64,000 nucleotides of DNA from Pseudomonas sp. LS-2 (GTDB lineage: Bacteria; Pseudomonadota; Gammaproteobacteria; Pseudomonadales; Pseudomonadaceae): positions 199,677 to 263,676 of the forward strand of contig NZ_QXTJ01000040.1 of NCBI RefSeq assembly GCF_003605735.1, read 5' to 3'. Shown piece by piece: positions 34,179 through 43,020 of the stretch. Made by a program: the position numbers and the translations under genes. Each line of letters starts with the position of its first letter. Positions within the stretch are counted from its first letter, which is position 1. Below the pieces are notes generated by a model, which saw nothing but the letters and a program-made list of their open reading frames with translations, did not search any database and was not told the DNA's origin.

Positions 34179-35066
34179 ATGGATCGATTGGCGGCAATGG
34201 AAACCTTTGTCTGCGTGCTCGACGCGGGTTCGTTTTCTGCGGCGGCACGACGCCTTAACCTCGGCCAGCCCGCTGTGTCGAAAACCATCGCGCAACTCGA
34301 AGATCGCCTCGGCGTGCGACTCTTGCTGCGCTCTACACGTGGGCTTACACCGACTGAAGCCGGCACCGCCTACTACGAGCGTGCCAGGCGTGCCATCGAG
34401 GAGGCCCATGAAGCCGATCTTGCCGCACGCGGTGCGGGCAGCGGGCTGCAGGGCACCTTGCGGGTCTGTGCGGCGGTGACCTTCGCGCGTCTGCATGTGC
34501 TGCCGCGGCTGGGGGCATTCCTCGAAGCGCATCCGGACTTGAACATGGATATCGTCCTGGATGACCGCACCGTCAATCTCGTCGAAGAAGGCATTGATGT
34601 CGCCTTGCGCATGGGCGCTTTGCCTGATTCCAACCTCATCGCCCGCAAGATCGGTGAATGCCAGAGGCTGGTACTGGCCACTCCTGCCTACGTGCAGGCC
34701 CATGGCGCACCGGCCAACCCTACCGATCTGGCGCAGCACCAGGCCGTGGTGTTCGCTCAGGCAGGCGGTGGCGAGCACTGGGTCTTCAAACAAGGCAGTA
34801 CGGTGCAATCGGTGACCGTTAGCGGACGGGTGCGGGTCAGTGCGGCGGAAGGTGTACGGGCGGCGGTGCTAGGCGGGCTTGGGGTGGCCTTGACATCCCA
34901 GTGGATGTTCGCCGAAGAACTGGCCCGGGGCGACGTGGTGCCTCTGTTGGGGGATTGGCAGTTGCCGCCGCTGGATCTTTGGGCGGTATTTCCCACAGGG
35001 CGGCTGGCCAGCGCCAAGGCACGGGCATTCGTTGATTTCGTCGCCGCGTTGATGAACCGACCATAA
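34179..35066 (+). CDS. LysR-family transcriptional regulator
   Basis: 295 residues. N-terminal winged HTH: ETFVCVLDAGSFSAAARRL and GQPAVSKTIAQLEDRLG; then the substrate-binding domain from about residue 90 (LRVCAAVTFARLHVLPRL). The family pattern (RSTRGLTPTEAG) is that of the large LysR subgroup acting on adjacent or divergent oxidoreductase genes. Likely targets are the flanking AhpD-like or peroxiredoxin-like genes, but no clear operator was identified. Confidence 0.93.
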   Translation: MDRLAAMETFVCVLDAGSFSAAARRLNLGQPAVSKTIAQLEDRLGVRLLLRSTRGLTPTEAGTAYYERARRAIEEAHEADLAARGAGSGLQGTLRVCAAVTFARLHVLPRLGAFLEAHPDLNMDIVLDDRTVNLVEEGIDVALRMGALPDSNLIARKIGECQRLVLATPAYVQAHGAPANPTDLAQHQAVVFAQAGGGEHWVFKQGSTVQSVTVSGRVRVSAAEGVRAAVLGGLGVALTSQWMFAEELARGDVVPLLGDWQLPPLDLWAVFPTGRLASAKARAFVDFVAALMNRP

Positions 35067-35069
35067 GCA

Positions 35070-35089
35070 AGGCCGCCCGAAGGCGGCCT
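35070..35089. terminator. Bidirectional hairpin between convergent genes
   Basis: AGGCCGCC (35070-35077) and GGCGGCCT (35082-35089) with a CGAA tetraloop, between the LysR and peroxiredoxin-like stops. No T-run on either side. Confidence 0.55.
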
Positions 35090-35103
35090 GGAGAGGTCCA
35101 GCA

Positions 35104-35760
35104 TCAACCGCGTAATGCAGGCAACAACTCGGTGGGTTCCGGGCGCAGCGTGTAGTCAGGATTGACCTCCGCGTACAGGATGACGCCATCCTGGCCTATG
35201 ACGAAACGGCCCGGCATCGGCAAGGTCCAGCTCTGATCACCGTTGATGACTGGCAGATTATTGCCCAGGCTCAGATAGAGTTCAGCCAGGTAGTCCGGCA
35301 ACGTGAAGCGCAGGCCAAACGCAGCAGCTACTTCATTGCCGCTGTCACTGAGGATTGGAAACGCCAGGCCGTTTTGACGTTGCGATTTGCGACTGTTGGC
35401 CTGGCTCTGCGGCGAAATCGCCACCAGGCTCGCACCGCGTTCCTTGAACGCCGGCAGTGCCTGCTCCAGCGCTTGCAGCTCCATGTTGCAATAAGGGCAC
35501 CAGACGCCGCGATAGAAGCTGATCACCAACGGACCGCGGGCCAGCAGTGCACTCGATGAGACCATGTTGCCCCGAGCGTCGGGCAATTCAAAAACCGGCG
35601 CTACATCTCCGGCCTTGAGTGCACGCTCGGCCTGGCCGCTGGCGATCAGCTCGGCAGTGGCCCGGTGCATCACGGCGTGAACGGGCGCCGGCGCATTGTA
35701 GGGAGGTTTGCCGGCAACGAAGTCGGCCTTGAAAGCGTCCAGTCTGGCTTGAAGTGTCAT
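35104..35760 (-). CDS. Peroxiredoxin-like (AhpC/TSA-type) protein
   Basis: 218 residues. A thioredoxin fold with FELPDARGNMVSSSALL and the redox motif SFYRGVWCPYCNMELQAL; the CxxC (rather than a lone peroxidatic Cys) marks the peroxiredoxin-like group. Helix N-terminal extension LQARLDAFKADFVAG is typical of this clade. It probably reduces peroxides or acts as a thiol oxidoreductase in the cytoplasm; no signal peptide. Convergent with the LysR gene. Confidence 0.88.
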   Translation of the reverse strand: MTLQARLDAFKADFVAGKPPYNAPAPVHAVMHRATAELIASGQAERALKAGDVAPVFELPDARGNMVSSSALLARGPLVISFYRGVWCPYCNMELQALEQALPAFKERGASLVAISPQSQANSRKSQRQNGLAFPILSDSGNEVAAAFGLRFTLPDYLAELYLSLGNNLPVINGDQSWTLPMPGRFVIGQDGVILYAEVNPDYTLRPEPTELLPALRG

Positions 35761-36083
35761 GAGTGTTCTCTCGGGGGTGGGTCAGTCGAGGCTCATGATC
35801 GCCACATCGCGGCTCACCCAGTAGAGAGTTGGCCAGCATAGTAAATATGCCCATCAGGAATGCCCGCCGCGACTGAGCCCCGCCCCAGACCAGCAGACTC
35901 CCCACGCCACCCAGTCGCGCAATCGCTCTGCGAGCGGCGTAGCTGATCGTCACGGCTATTGACTCATGGTTCTACGCCATGAGGCCGCGACAGCTACTCA
36001 GGTATTTCCTTGCCCCAATTGGCGTCGCCGGGCATGATCGCTTACCTTTGGCCAGACTGGCTCTGGCTGTCCGGAGAGATCAT
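35761..36083. other. Divergent intergenic region
   Basis: About 320 bases between the peroxiredoxin-like gene and the RsbQ-like gene. An open minus-strand frame overlapping the peroxiredoxin start lacks a ribosome site and is not called. No operator was recognised. Confidence 0.45.
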
Positions 36084-36899
36084 ATGGATCTTGAGCGCCG
36101 CAACAACGTGACAATCGTAGGCGACGGCCCTGCAACGCTTGTTTTCTCCCACGGATTCGGCTGCGATCAGACCATGTGGAGCTACCTGTACCCGCATTTC
36201 ACAGGCCAGTTCCGCGTGGTGATGTATGACCTGGTGGGCGCGGGTCAGTCAGACCTGACCGCTTACAGTCGCGACAAATACAGTTCGCTGGCGGGATACG
36301 CACACGACCTGGTGGAAATCATCGATCGTTACGCGCTTGGCCCTGTCATCCTGGTGGGCCACTCCGTGAGCGCCATGATCGGTGCGCTCGCCGATCGTTT
36401 GCGCCCTGGAAAGATCGCAGCGCACATAATGGTTGGGCCTTCTCCTTGCTATATCGACTCAGGAGACTATGTCGGTGGTTTCAAGCTCGAAGATATCCAT
36501 TCCTTGCTCGACACCCTGGACAGCAACTATCTGGGTTGGTCCAGCACCATGGCTCCCGTCATCATGGGCGCCCCAGGCCAGCCAGACCTGAGCGCCGAAC
36601 TCACCAACAGCTTCTGTCGCACCGAACCGGAAATCGCCAAACAGTTTGCCCGCGTGACCTTCATGTCCGACAACCGCCGGGACGTGGCTGGACTGCTGAC
36701 ACCGACGCTGATTCTTCAGTCGACGGAGGATCTGATCGCGCCCGTAGCCGTAGGCGAATACCTGCACGCAATCCTGCCTGGCAGCACTTTCTGCCTGGTG
36801 CCCAATGTCGGTCATTGCCCACACATGAGCGCGCCCAGTGCCTGCACTGAGGCAATGGACAGATTTCTTCAGCCTTGGGTAGGCGACCATGTCCGTTGA
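36084..36899 (+). CDS. RsbQ-like alpha/beta hydrolase
   Basis: About 271 residues. Catalytic Ser in LVGHSVSAMIG, acid in STEDLIAPVAVG region, His in NVGHCPHMSAP; oxyanion region FSHGFGCDQTMWSYL and MYDLVGAGQSD are characteristic of the RsbQ/KAI2/D14 clade. B. subtilis RsbQ activates the PAS phosphatase RsbP in energy stress; plant relatives perceive strigolactone and karrikin. ATG 36084 has CCGGAGAG upstream; the frame could begin 105 bases earlier without a good ribosome site. Its stop overlaps the start of a PAS histidine kinase by 11 bases, so this hydrolase most likely feeds a ligand or signal to that kinase. Confidence 0.88.
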   Translation: MDLERRNNVTIVGDGPATLVFSHGFGCDQTMWSYLYPHFTGQFRVVMYDLVGAGQSDLTAYSRDKYSSLAGYAHDLVEIIDRYALGPVILVGHSVSAMIGALADRLRPGKIAAHIMVGPSPCYIDSGDYVGGFKLEDIHSLLDTLDSNYLGWSSTMAPVIMGAPGQPDLSAELTNSFCRTEPEIAKQFARVTFMSDNRRDVAGLLTPTLILQSTEDLIAPVAVGEYLHAILPGSTFCLVPNVGHCPHMSAPSACTEAMDRFLQPWVGDHVR

Positions 36900-38082
36900 A
36901 CAACCGCCACTGCCGGACGCTGAAGCGCTGTTCGAGGACGCTCCGTGTGGGCTGATCGTATCCACGGAAGATGGCACCATCCTGCGAGCCAACCGAATCT
37001 TCTGTACCTGGATCGGTCGCAGCGTCTCTGAGCTTCTGGGTTTGCGGTTCCAAAGCCTGCTGACCGTGGGCGGTCGTATCTTTCACCAGACCCATTGGGC
37101 GCCCTTGATACAAATGCAGGGTTCTGTCGCCGAAGTGAAACTGGACCTGTTACATCGCGACGGGCATGTCGTCACCATGCTGCTTAACGGCGTCAGGCGC
37201 GAACATGCCGGCGGTGCTTACAACGAGCTGGCATTGTTTGGCACCACTGACCGTGACGCCTACGAGCGTGAGTTGCTCGCTGCACGCAAGAACGCCGAGG
37301 AACTGCTCTGGGAGAAGACGGGGGCTGAATCGGCGCTGCAACAGCTGAAGTCTGGATTGAGCATTGCCTACGAAAAATCACAGCGCCGTGCGCTGTTCGC
37401 TGAGCAAATGGTCGCGATCGCCAGCCACGACCTGAAGAATCCTTTGACCGCCATCAGGATGGCGTGTGACTTTCTCGCGAGAAGCGAGCGCAACGTCAAG
37501 GATACTCAGTTGCTCCGGCACATCAATCAGTCCTCGGAACGTGCGCAAAGGATGATTGCCGACCTTCTTGATCTGGCACTGGCGAGAGTGGGTCGCGGGA
37601 TCGCGATCTCGCGCAGCTCATTGGATCTGCACACAATCGTTGGCCAAAGCATCAGCGAGTTGCGGGTCACGTTTCCCCAGGCCCGGGTCGAACACCGGAT
37701 CAAAGGGGCAGGCACCGCTGAACTTGATGCAGACCGGGTACAGCAAATCATTGGGAATCTGATTGCCAACAGCGTTGCATACGGCGATCTCCAGCACCCC
37801 ATTACCGTCATGTCGGAAGTCGACAGTGGGATGATCACGATATCGGTGCACAATGAAGGGCCGCCAATACCCGACTCGTTGATCGACAATCTGTTCGAGC
37901 CCATGACTCGCGGAAGCGTGAAGGATGAGCACGTTCGAAGCGTAGGGCTCGGCCTGTTCATCGTTCGTGAAATTGCCGTGGCCCATGGTGGGCATGTGGC
38001 AGTTACCTCAGGCACTGCCACCGGCACAACCTTCCTCGTTAGCATTCCGACGATTGAATCCGCTGCTGACACGGTGGATTAG
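36889..38082 (+). CDS. Soluble PAS-domain histidine kinase
   Basis: 397 residues. The PAS domain is at about 10-120 (APCGLIVSTEDGTILRANRI, GGRIFHQTHWAPLIQMQG), of the RsbP-like type. A coiled helix follows (ERELLAARKNAEELLWEK), then HisKA with phosphoacceptor in VAIASHDLKNPLTAI and the ATPase domain: IIGNLIANSVAYG (N), VHNEGPPIP (G1), SVGLGLFIVREI (G2). No membrane helices, so it is cytoplasmic. The RsbQ-like gene overlaps by 11 bases. No response regulator is beside it, so the partner is elsewhere. Confidence 0.9.
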   Translation: MSVEQPPLPDAEALFEDAPCGLIVSTEDGTILRANRIFCTWIGRSVSELLGLRFQSLLTVGGRIFHQTHWAPLIQMQGSVAEVKLDLLHRDGHVVTMLLNGVRREHAGGAYNELALFGTTDRDAYERELLAARKNAEELLWEKTGAESALQQLKSGLSIAYEKSQRRALFAEQMVAIASHDLKNPLTAIRMACDFLARSERNVKDTQLLRHINQSSERAQRMIADLLDLALARVGRGIAISRSSLDLHTIVGQSISELRVTFPQARVEHRIKGAGTAELDADRVQQIIGNLIANSVAYGDLQHPITVMSEVDSGMITISVHNEGPPIPDSLIDNLFEPMTRGSVKDEHVRSVGLGLFIVREIAVAHGGHVAVTSGTATGTTFLVSIPTIESAADTVD

Positions 38083-38203
38083 CAGCCAGCCACCCCGGGG
38101 TAACGGACGCTCCCTGTGTGCGCCGAATCGAACGAAAACCCCGAAAGTTCTCGCCATGAATGAGTACCGCCATCGCGAGCTTCCCGGTCAGCGAAACGAG
38201 GCG

Positions 38204-38965
38204 TCAGCCCAGATCGCCCCCTCCCACCGGCAACGTCACGCCGGTGATATAGGACGCTTCGTCCGATGCCAGGAACAGAATCGCGCCCGCTTGCTCGTCG
38301 ATCGTCCCGTAGCGCTTCATCAAGGTGCTGTCGAGGGTCTGATCAACGATTTGCTGGTACCACACCTGCTCCTGCTCGCTTTGGGCCTGGGTATTGCGAG
38401 GAATCCTGCGCGGGGGTGCTTCGGTGCCGCCAGGCGCAGTGGCGTTGACGCGAATCCCGCTGCCCGCGGTTTCCAGCGCCAGGCACGCGGTCAGTGCATT
38501 GACCCCGCCCTTCGCTGCGCCGTACGGCACACGATTGATGCTGCGTGTGGCAATGGAGGAGACATTGACGATGGCACCGCTTCCCTGTTCGAGCATGTAG
38601 GGCAATACGCAGTGGCAGCACCACAGTGTCGGAAACAAGGAGCGCCGGATTTCGGCCTCAATCTGGAGTTCCGCATAATGCTCGAAGGGTTTGGCCCAGA
38701 TCGTCCCGCCCACGTTATTGATCAGGATGTCGATCCGTCCAAAGCGCTCGTTTGCGGCGGACATGACGCGCGCGCATTCGGCGTGCTGCTCCAGGTCCGC
38801 CAACAGCGTCAGGCTGCGCGCGTGCTGCAACTCATGAACCAGCTCCGAGCGGTCGATGGCGACCAGCAAGGCCCCCTCTTCCAGCAACCGCTCGGCGACT
38901 CGCCGACCGATCCCCTGCGCGGCGCCGGTGACCAGCGCAACCTTTTCGTTGAAACGTAAATTCAT
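38204..38965 (-). CDS. benD: cis-Benzoate dihydrodiol dehydrogenase BenD
   Basis: 253 residues, short-chain dehydrogenase oxidising 1,6-dihydroxycyclohexa-2,4-diene-1-carboxylate to catechol with NAD+ and CO2 release. Motifs: VTGAAQGIGRRVA (cofactor), NNVGG, VSSIATRSIN and YGAAKGGVNALTA (Tyr-x3-Lys). It is last in benABCD, ten bases after benC. No benK/benE transporter gene follows. Confidence 0.95.
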   Translation of the reverse strand: MNLRFNEKVALVTGAAQGIGRRVAERLLEEGALLVAIDRSELVHELQHARSLTLLADLEQHAECARVMSAANERFGRIDILINNVGGTIWAKPFEHYAELQIEAEIRRSLFPTLWCCHCVLPYMLEQGSGAIVNVSSIATRSINRVPYGAAKGGVNALTACLALETAGSGIRVNATAPGGTEAPPRRIPRNTQAQSEQEQVWYQQIVDQTLDSTLMKRYGTIDEQAGAILFLASDEASYITGVTLPVGGGDLG

Positions 38966-38975
38966 TGCTCTGTCC

Positions 38976-39998
38976 TCAGGCGGCGTCGCCGGTGACGATG
39001 GCGTTGGGCGTGAACTTCTCGTAATGGAAACTCACGGGCGTCACGCCCTGATCTTTGAAGTGCTGGCGTACGGCATCGACCATCGGCGGCGGCCCGCACA
39101 AATACACGTCGACGTCCCCTTGGTTGAGCACCTCGGGGGTCATGTGCTGAGTGACATAACCTTTCTGAGGATGAACGCTTGCGGGGTCGGCAACGCAGGT
39201 CACGAAGCTGAAGTTGGGCAGCCGTGCGGCGAAGGCTTGCAGCGAGTCGACCATCACCCGATCCTGATCGCGCGTGACGCCGTAGATCAGCGAGACCTGT
39301 TGCGACTCACCGCGCTCGGCCAGGACCTCCAGCATCGCCAGGAAAGGCGCAAGCCCGGTGCCGCCGGCCAGGAACAACAGCGGTCGTTTGACTTCGCGCA
39401 GGTAAAAGCTGCCCAGAGGCCCGGTCATCGCGACCTTGTCGGCGTGTTGCGCGCGCTCGAGCCAACTGCTCATCAGCCCGCCGGGAACATGCTTGATCAA
39501 AAAGCTCGCATGCTTGTCGCCCGGCAGACTGCTGAATGAATAGGAGCGTGTCTGCCCAGTGCCCGGCACCTCGATGTTGACGTATTGACCAGGGAGGAAG
39601 ACCGGCGCCTGGTCCAGCTCGAAGCTGACCTCCAGCGCAGCGTCGGCGTGCCGGGTGATCGCATGGACGTTGGCGGCAAACTGGCTTGTGCCCGTCTTGC
39701 AAGCGCTGGAGGGCACCGGCACGGCAATCACGCAGTCCGATTGCGGCACCATCTGGCACGTCAGCACCTTTCTTTCCTGCGCCTCGTCTTCACTCAGCGC
39801 GTCCTCGATGTATTCGTCACCCAGGTCGTAGGCACCGGTCTCGCAGTGGCATTTGCAGGTGCCGCAGACGCCGTCCGAGCAGTCCATTGGCAGGTTGATA
39901 CGCTGGCGAAAGGCGGCATCCAGTACCTTCTCGCCCTCTTTGCAATCGATGAAACGCGTCACGCCGTCTTCGAAATTGAGCGCTATGGAGTACGTCAT
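38976..39998 (-). CDS. benC: Benzoate 1,2-dioxygenase electron-transfer subunit BenC
   Basis: 340 residues. N-terminal plant-type 2Fe-2S ferredoxin with DCSDGVCGTCKCHC and LTCQM cysteines; then FAD (TRSYSFSSLPGD) and NAD (FLAGGTGLAPFLAML) domains. It carries electrons from NADH to BenAB. Ten bases before benD and after benB. Length typical. Confidence 0.95.
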   Translation of the reverse strand: MTYSIALNFEDGVTRFIDCKEGEKVLDAAFRQRINLPMDCSDGVCGTCKCHCETGAYDLGDEYIEDALSEDEAQERKVLTCQMVPQSDCVIAVPVPSSACKTGTSQFAANVHAITRHADAALEVSFELDQAPVFLPGQYVNIEVPGTGQTRSYSFSSLPGDKHASFLIKHVPGGLMSSWLERAQHADKVAMTGPLGSFYLREVKRPLLFLAGGTGLAPFLAMLEVLAERGESQQVSLIYGVTRDQDRVMVDSLQAFAARLPNFSFVTCVADPASVHPQKGYVTQHMTPEVLNQGDVDVYLCGPPPMVDAVRQHFKDQGVTPVSFHYEKFTPNAIVTGDAA

Positions 39999-40008
39999 GG
40001 GTCTGCCC

Positions 40009-40497
40009 TCAGATGTGATAGATGTCGATGACCTGATGGATGTAGTCGTTCTTGAGCACCACCTTCTTGCGGGTGATCAGCGGCTGTTGCCCGCTCACGT
40101 CAAGCCGGTAGAAAGAGGTGCCGAAGTAGGTGTCCGTGGTCTTGTACCGATGGCTGAGGGTTTGCCAGTTGAAACGCAGCTCCAGATGTCCCGCGTCCTC
40201 GCTCAACACTTCCAGGTTAGCGATGAAATGCGCCGTGCGCGGCTCGGGCGTACTGGCACTGGAGCGTTCGGTCTTGATGCGGAATACGCGGTCTTCGAGG
40301 CCGTCGCGGTTGGGGTAATAGATCAGCGAAATTTCACTTTGCGGATCTTCCGTCAGCGTGTCGTGGTCGTCCCAGGCCGGCATCCAGAACTCGACCTTTG
40401 GCGAGTAGCACTCAAGCCACTCATCCCACTGGCGATCATCCAGCAACCGGGCTTCGCGGTAGACAAAGGCCAGCAGCTCTTCACGAACGAGGCTCAT
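40009..40497 (-). CDS. benB: Benzoate 1,2-dioxygenase beta subunit BenB
   Basis: 162 residues, structural small subunit of the Rieske oxygenase, ending KNDYIHQVIDIYHI and containing FNWQTLSHRYKTTDTYFGTS. Start at 40497, whose ATG overlaps the benA stop (ATGA), giving coupled translation and equal amounts of both subunits. An in-frame extension upstream to 40677 runs antisense-like over benA and is not used. Confidence 0.94.
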   Translation of the reverse strand: MSLVREELLAFVYREARLLDDRQWDEWLECYSPKVEFWMPAWDDHDTLTEDPQSEISLIYYPNRDGLEDRVFRIKTERSSASTPEPRTAHFIANLEVLSEDAGHLELRFNWQTLSHRYKTTDTYFGTSFYRLDVSGQQPLITRKKVVLKNDYIHQVIDIYHI

Positions 40498-41870
40498 GGG
40501 CGGGCCTCCTTGTCGGTGGCGATCAGGCCCTGTCGTTCGACCTCTATCGCTTTTTTCAGGCTGGCCGCCCAATGAGCATGCTGGCGTACGAACAGGCCTT
40601 CGTCCTCGGTTTTTACACCGCTGAGTTGCGGATTCATGCCCATGGCGCGGGCGTTTTCGTCCGCACCCTCGATCCATTGCGTGGCCCCGCGACTGAGGTC
40701 ATTCCACAGGTTCGTCGCCCCTTGATAGCCGGTCTGGCAGGCACGGAATTCTTCGAGGTCATCCGGGGTGCCCATGCCACTGACGTTGAAGAAATCCTCG
40801 TATTGGCGAATTCGGGTCGTGCGTTCCTGGGCGCTTTCGCCCTTCGGCGCCATGCAGTAGATGGTCACTTCGGTCTGGTTGACCGAGATGGGCCGTACGA
40901 CCCGGATCTGGGTCGAGAACTGGTCCATCAGGTAGACGTTGGGGTACAGGCAGAGATTGCGGGTCTGATCGACGATGAAGTCTGCGCGTTCCTGACCCAG
41001 CTGGTCTGCGAGCGCGGCACGGTGCGCGTGCACCGGGCGCACTTCCGGATTGAGCAGACGCGTCCAGAGCAGGATGTGGCCATGCTCGAATGCGTAAACA
41101 CCGCCCAGGCTCTTCGACCAGCCGTTGGCATCGACGGTACGCGTGCCTTCGGCTTCGTAATTGCGCCGGCCCATGGTTGCCGAGTAATTCCAGTGCACGG
41201 AGCTGACGTGATAGCCATCGGCGCCGTTCTCGATCTGCAGCTTCCAGTTACCGTCATAGACATAGGAAGAACTGCCACGCAGCACTTCCAGGCCTTCAGG
41301 TGCCTGGTCGACCATCTGGTCGATGATGACGCGTGTTTCGCCCAGGTAATCACTGAGTTCTGGAACCGTGTCGCTCAGGCTGCCGAAGAGAAAGCCACGA
41401 TAGTTCTCGAAACGACTCAGACGCTTGAGATCGTGTGAACCGTCGCAATCGAAACTGTCGGGATAGGCACCGGTCTTCGCGTCTTTGACTTTCAGCAGTT
41501 TGCCGGCGTTGCTGAATGTCCAGCCGTGAAACGGGCAGGTGAAGGAGCCTTTGTTGCCCTGCTTGCGGCGGCAGAGCATGGCGCCACGGTGCGCACAGGC
41601 GTTGACCAGGCCGTGCAGATCACCCTGTTTGTCGCGGGTAATCACGACGGGCTGACGACCGATGTAAGTGGTGAAGTAGTCGTTGATGTCAGGCACCTGG
41701 CTTTCATGCGCCAGGTAGACCCATCCACCTTCAAAAATATGCTTCATCTCCAGTGCGAAGAGTTCGGGGTCGGTAAAAATGTCGCGTCGGCAGCGGAACA
41801 CGCCAGTGGCGGGATCATCCTGAACGGATTCGCCGAGTTGGCGGGCAAGGCGGTCTAATGTGCTGATCAT
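40494..41870 (-). CDS. benA: Benzoate 1,2-dioxygenase alpha subunit BenA
   Basis: 458 residues. Rieske centre: CAHRGAMLC and CPFHGWTF (C-x-H, C-x2-H, about residues 91-119). The mononuclear iron site appears in NGADGYHVSSVHWNY. It adds O2 to benzoate to form the cis-1,2-diol. It is the first gene of benABCD; two XylS/BenR-type boxes lie 67 to 102 bases upstream. benR lies just beyond, in the same direction. Confidence 0.96.
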   Translation of the reverse strand: MISTLDRLARQLGESVQDDPATGVFRCRRDIFTDPELFALEMKHIFEGGWVYLAHESQVPDINDYFTTYIGRQPVVITRDKQGDLHGLVNACAHRGAMLCRRKQGNKGSFTCPFHGWTFSNAGKLLKVKDAKTGAYPDSFDCDGSHDLKRLSRFENYRGFLFGSLSDTVPELSDYLGETRVIIDQMVDQAPEGLEVLRGSSSYVYDGNWKLQIENGADGYHVSSVHWNYSATMGRRNYEAEGTRTVDANGWSKSLGGVYAFEHGHILLWTRLLNPEVRPVHAHRAALADQLGQERADFIVDQTRNLCLYPNVYLMDQFSTQIRVVRPISVNQTEVTIYCMAPKGESAQERTTRIRQYEDFFNVSGMGTPDDLEEFRACQTGYQGATNLWNDLSRGATQWIEGADENARAMGMNPQLSGVKTEDEGLFVRQHAHWAASLKKAIEVERQGLIATDKEARP

Positions 41871-41936
41871 GGGGGTAGGCCCTCGGTTGTTCTTGTATCA
41901 GGCCCCCTCACCCTATTCGCTTAGCCCGCCCACCAA

Positions 41937-41972
41937 TATCCAGTTGCTGCAAATCGCTATCCGCCTGGCGCA
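41937..41972 (-). promoter_or_regulatory. Two tandem XylS/BenR-type boxes upstream of benA
   Basis: On the minus strand TGCG-N6-GGATA (41972-41958) and TGCA-N6-GGATA (41951-41937) repeat at a spacing of exactly 21 bases, the same layout as the two half-sites of the XylS-activated Pm promoter and Pben. They start inside the end of benR and precede the benA start. Confidence 0.68.
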
Positions 41973-42925
41973 CATCCGTTGCGCTGACGGCGCCAGGTCT
42001 GGGACGGCAGCTCCCCGAACCGCTTGCGGTAAGCCTCCGAGAACCGCCCCAGATGGGCAAAGCCATGGTCGAGCGCAACCTCGGTCACGCTACGGGCAGT
42101 CGTGACCTGCAACGCTGCGTGTACGCGCTCCAGCTTACGCTGGCGCAAGTACTCGCGGGGCGACAGCCCGACATGGCGCTCGAACAGCAAGTAGAGCGAA
42201 CGCTCACTGACCCGGGCGACCGTCATCAGTTGCTCGACACTGATTTCGCTCCTCAAATGTTCTTCGATAAATTGCCGCACTGCCTCGAAACCACCCGCCT
42301 CTTCTCGCTTGGGGATCACTCTCAACACATTGCTGGCCAGCATCGCCAAGAGCTTTTTGGCAACGATTCGCTCGTACAACGCCCCGACTTCAGCATCCGC
42401 CTCGTTCTCCGCCTCATGGCAGATCAGGCTCAACAGCGGCACGAACCCGCTCATCGAGCTGAGCTCGTGTTTCTCCGCTACAAACCGAATCCCTTGCTGC
42501 GGAAGCGTCCAGTGCTGCTCCAGGCACGCGTTCTCCAGCAACCTGACGGGGAGCTTGACGATGAATTTTTCGCAGTCGGCCGAATAGGTCAGGTCGACGG
42601 GGTCATCAGGGTTGATGAGCAGAACCTCACCCGTCCGGTAAATCTTTTCATCGCCCCGGGCCGCTGATCGGCAGTGGCCTGGGAGCAAAATCTGCAGATG
42701 GTAGATCGTCTCCAGCGCGGCTGACGTGACCTGCACCGGCGCGCCATAACTGATGCGACACAGATCCAGGCTCGAAAAGGTCCGGTGACTGATGCTGGCC
42801 TGCGGACGGCCCTTGGGCGGCAGGCGAATGCAGTGACTGCCCACATGCTGGTTGACGTAGTTCGATACCGCATAGGCATCGGCCCGGTCGAACACCTGAC
42901 TGCGCTCACTCAATAACACGGTCAT
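41957..42925 (-). CDS. benR: AraC/XylS-family activator BenR
   Basis: 322 residues. C-terminal double HTH (about 215-315): ISVEQLMTVARVSERSLYLLF and VTEVALDHGFAHLGRFSEAYRKRFG. The N-terminal sensor is the usual benzoate-responsive domain (HLQILLPGHCRSAARGDE, LINPDDPVDLTYSAD). It activates benABCD from the tandem boxes at 41937-41972 in response to benzoate. Same strand as benA, 86 bases apart. Confidence 0.94.
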   Translation of the reverse strand: MTVLLSERSQVFDRADAYAVSNYVNQHVGSHCIRLPPKGRPQASISHRTFSSLDLCRISYGAPVQVTSAALETIYHLQILLPGHCRSAARGDEKIYRTGEVLLINPDDPVDLTYSADCEKFIVKLPVRLLENACLEQHWTLPQQGIRFVAEKHELSSMSGFVPLLSLICHEAENEADAEVGALYERIVAKKLLAMLASNVLRVIPKREEAGGFEAVRQFIEEHLRSEISVEQLMTVARVSERSLYLLFERHVGLSPREYLRQRKLERVHAALQVTTARSVTEVALDHGFAHLGRFSEAYRKRFGELPSQTWRRQRNGCAPGG

Positions 42926-42972
42926 GTTCTGCCTCTCTTGTTTTTCTATCTGGAGCTGGAAGAAGCCAGAAA

Positions 42973-42999
42973 GCCCCCGTCAGCGATTGCTGCGGGGGC
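42973..42999 (-). terminator. Intrinsic terminator after catA
   Basis: GCCCCCG and CGGGGGC with inner CAGC/GCTG pairing form a long hairpin; on the minus strand TTTCTGG follows. It separates catBCA from benR. Confidence 0.75.
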
Positions 43000-43020
43000 C
43001 GCGACATCACAACACTCAGC

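Noticed and set aside
35588..35953. Minus-strand frame of 121 codons before the peroxiredoxin gene
   Set aside because: It overlaps the peroxiredoxin coding start in another frame and lacks a ribosome site.
40398..41438. Plus-strand frame of 346 codons over benA/benB
   Set aside because: Shadow of the Rieske oxygenase genes.
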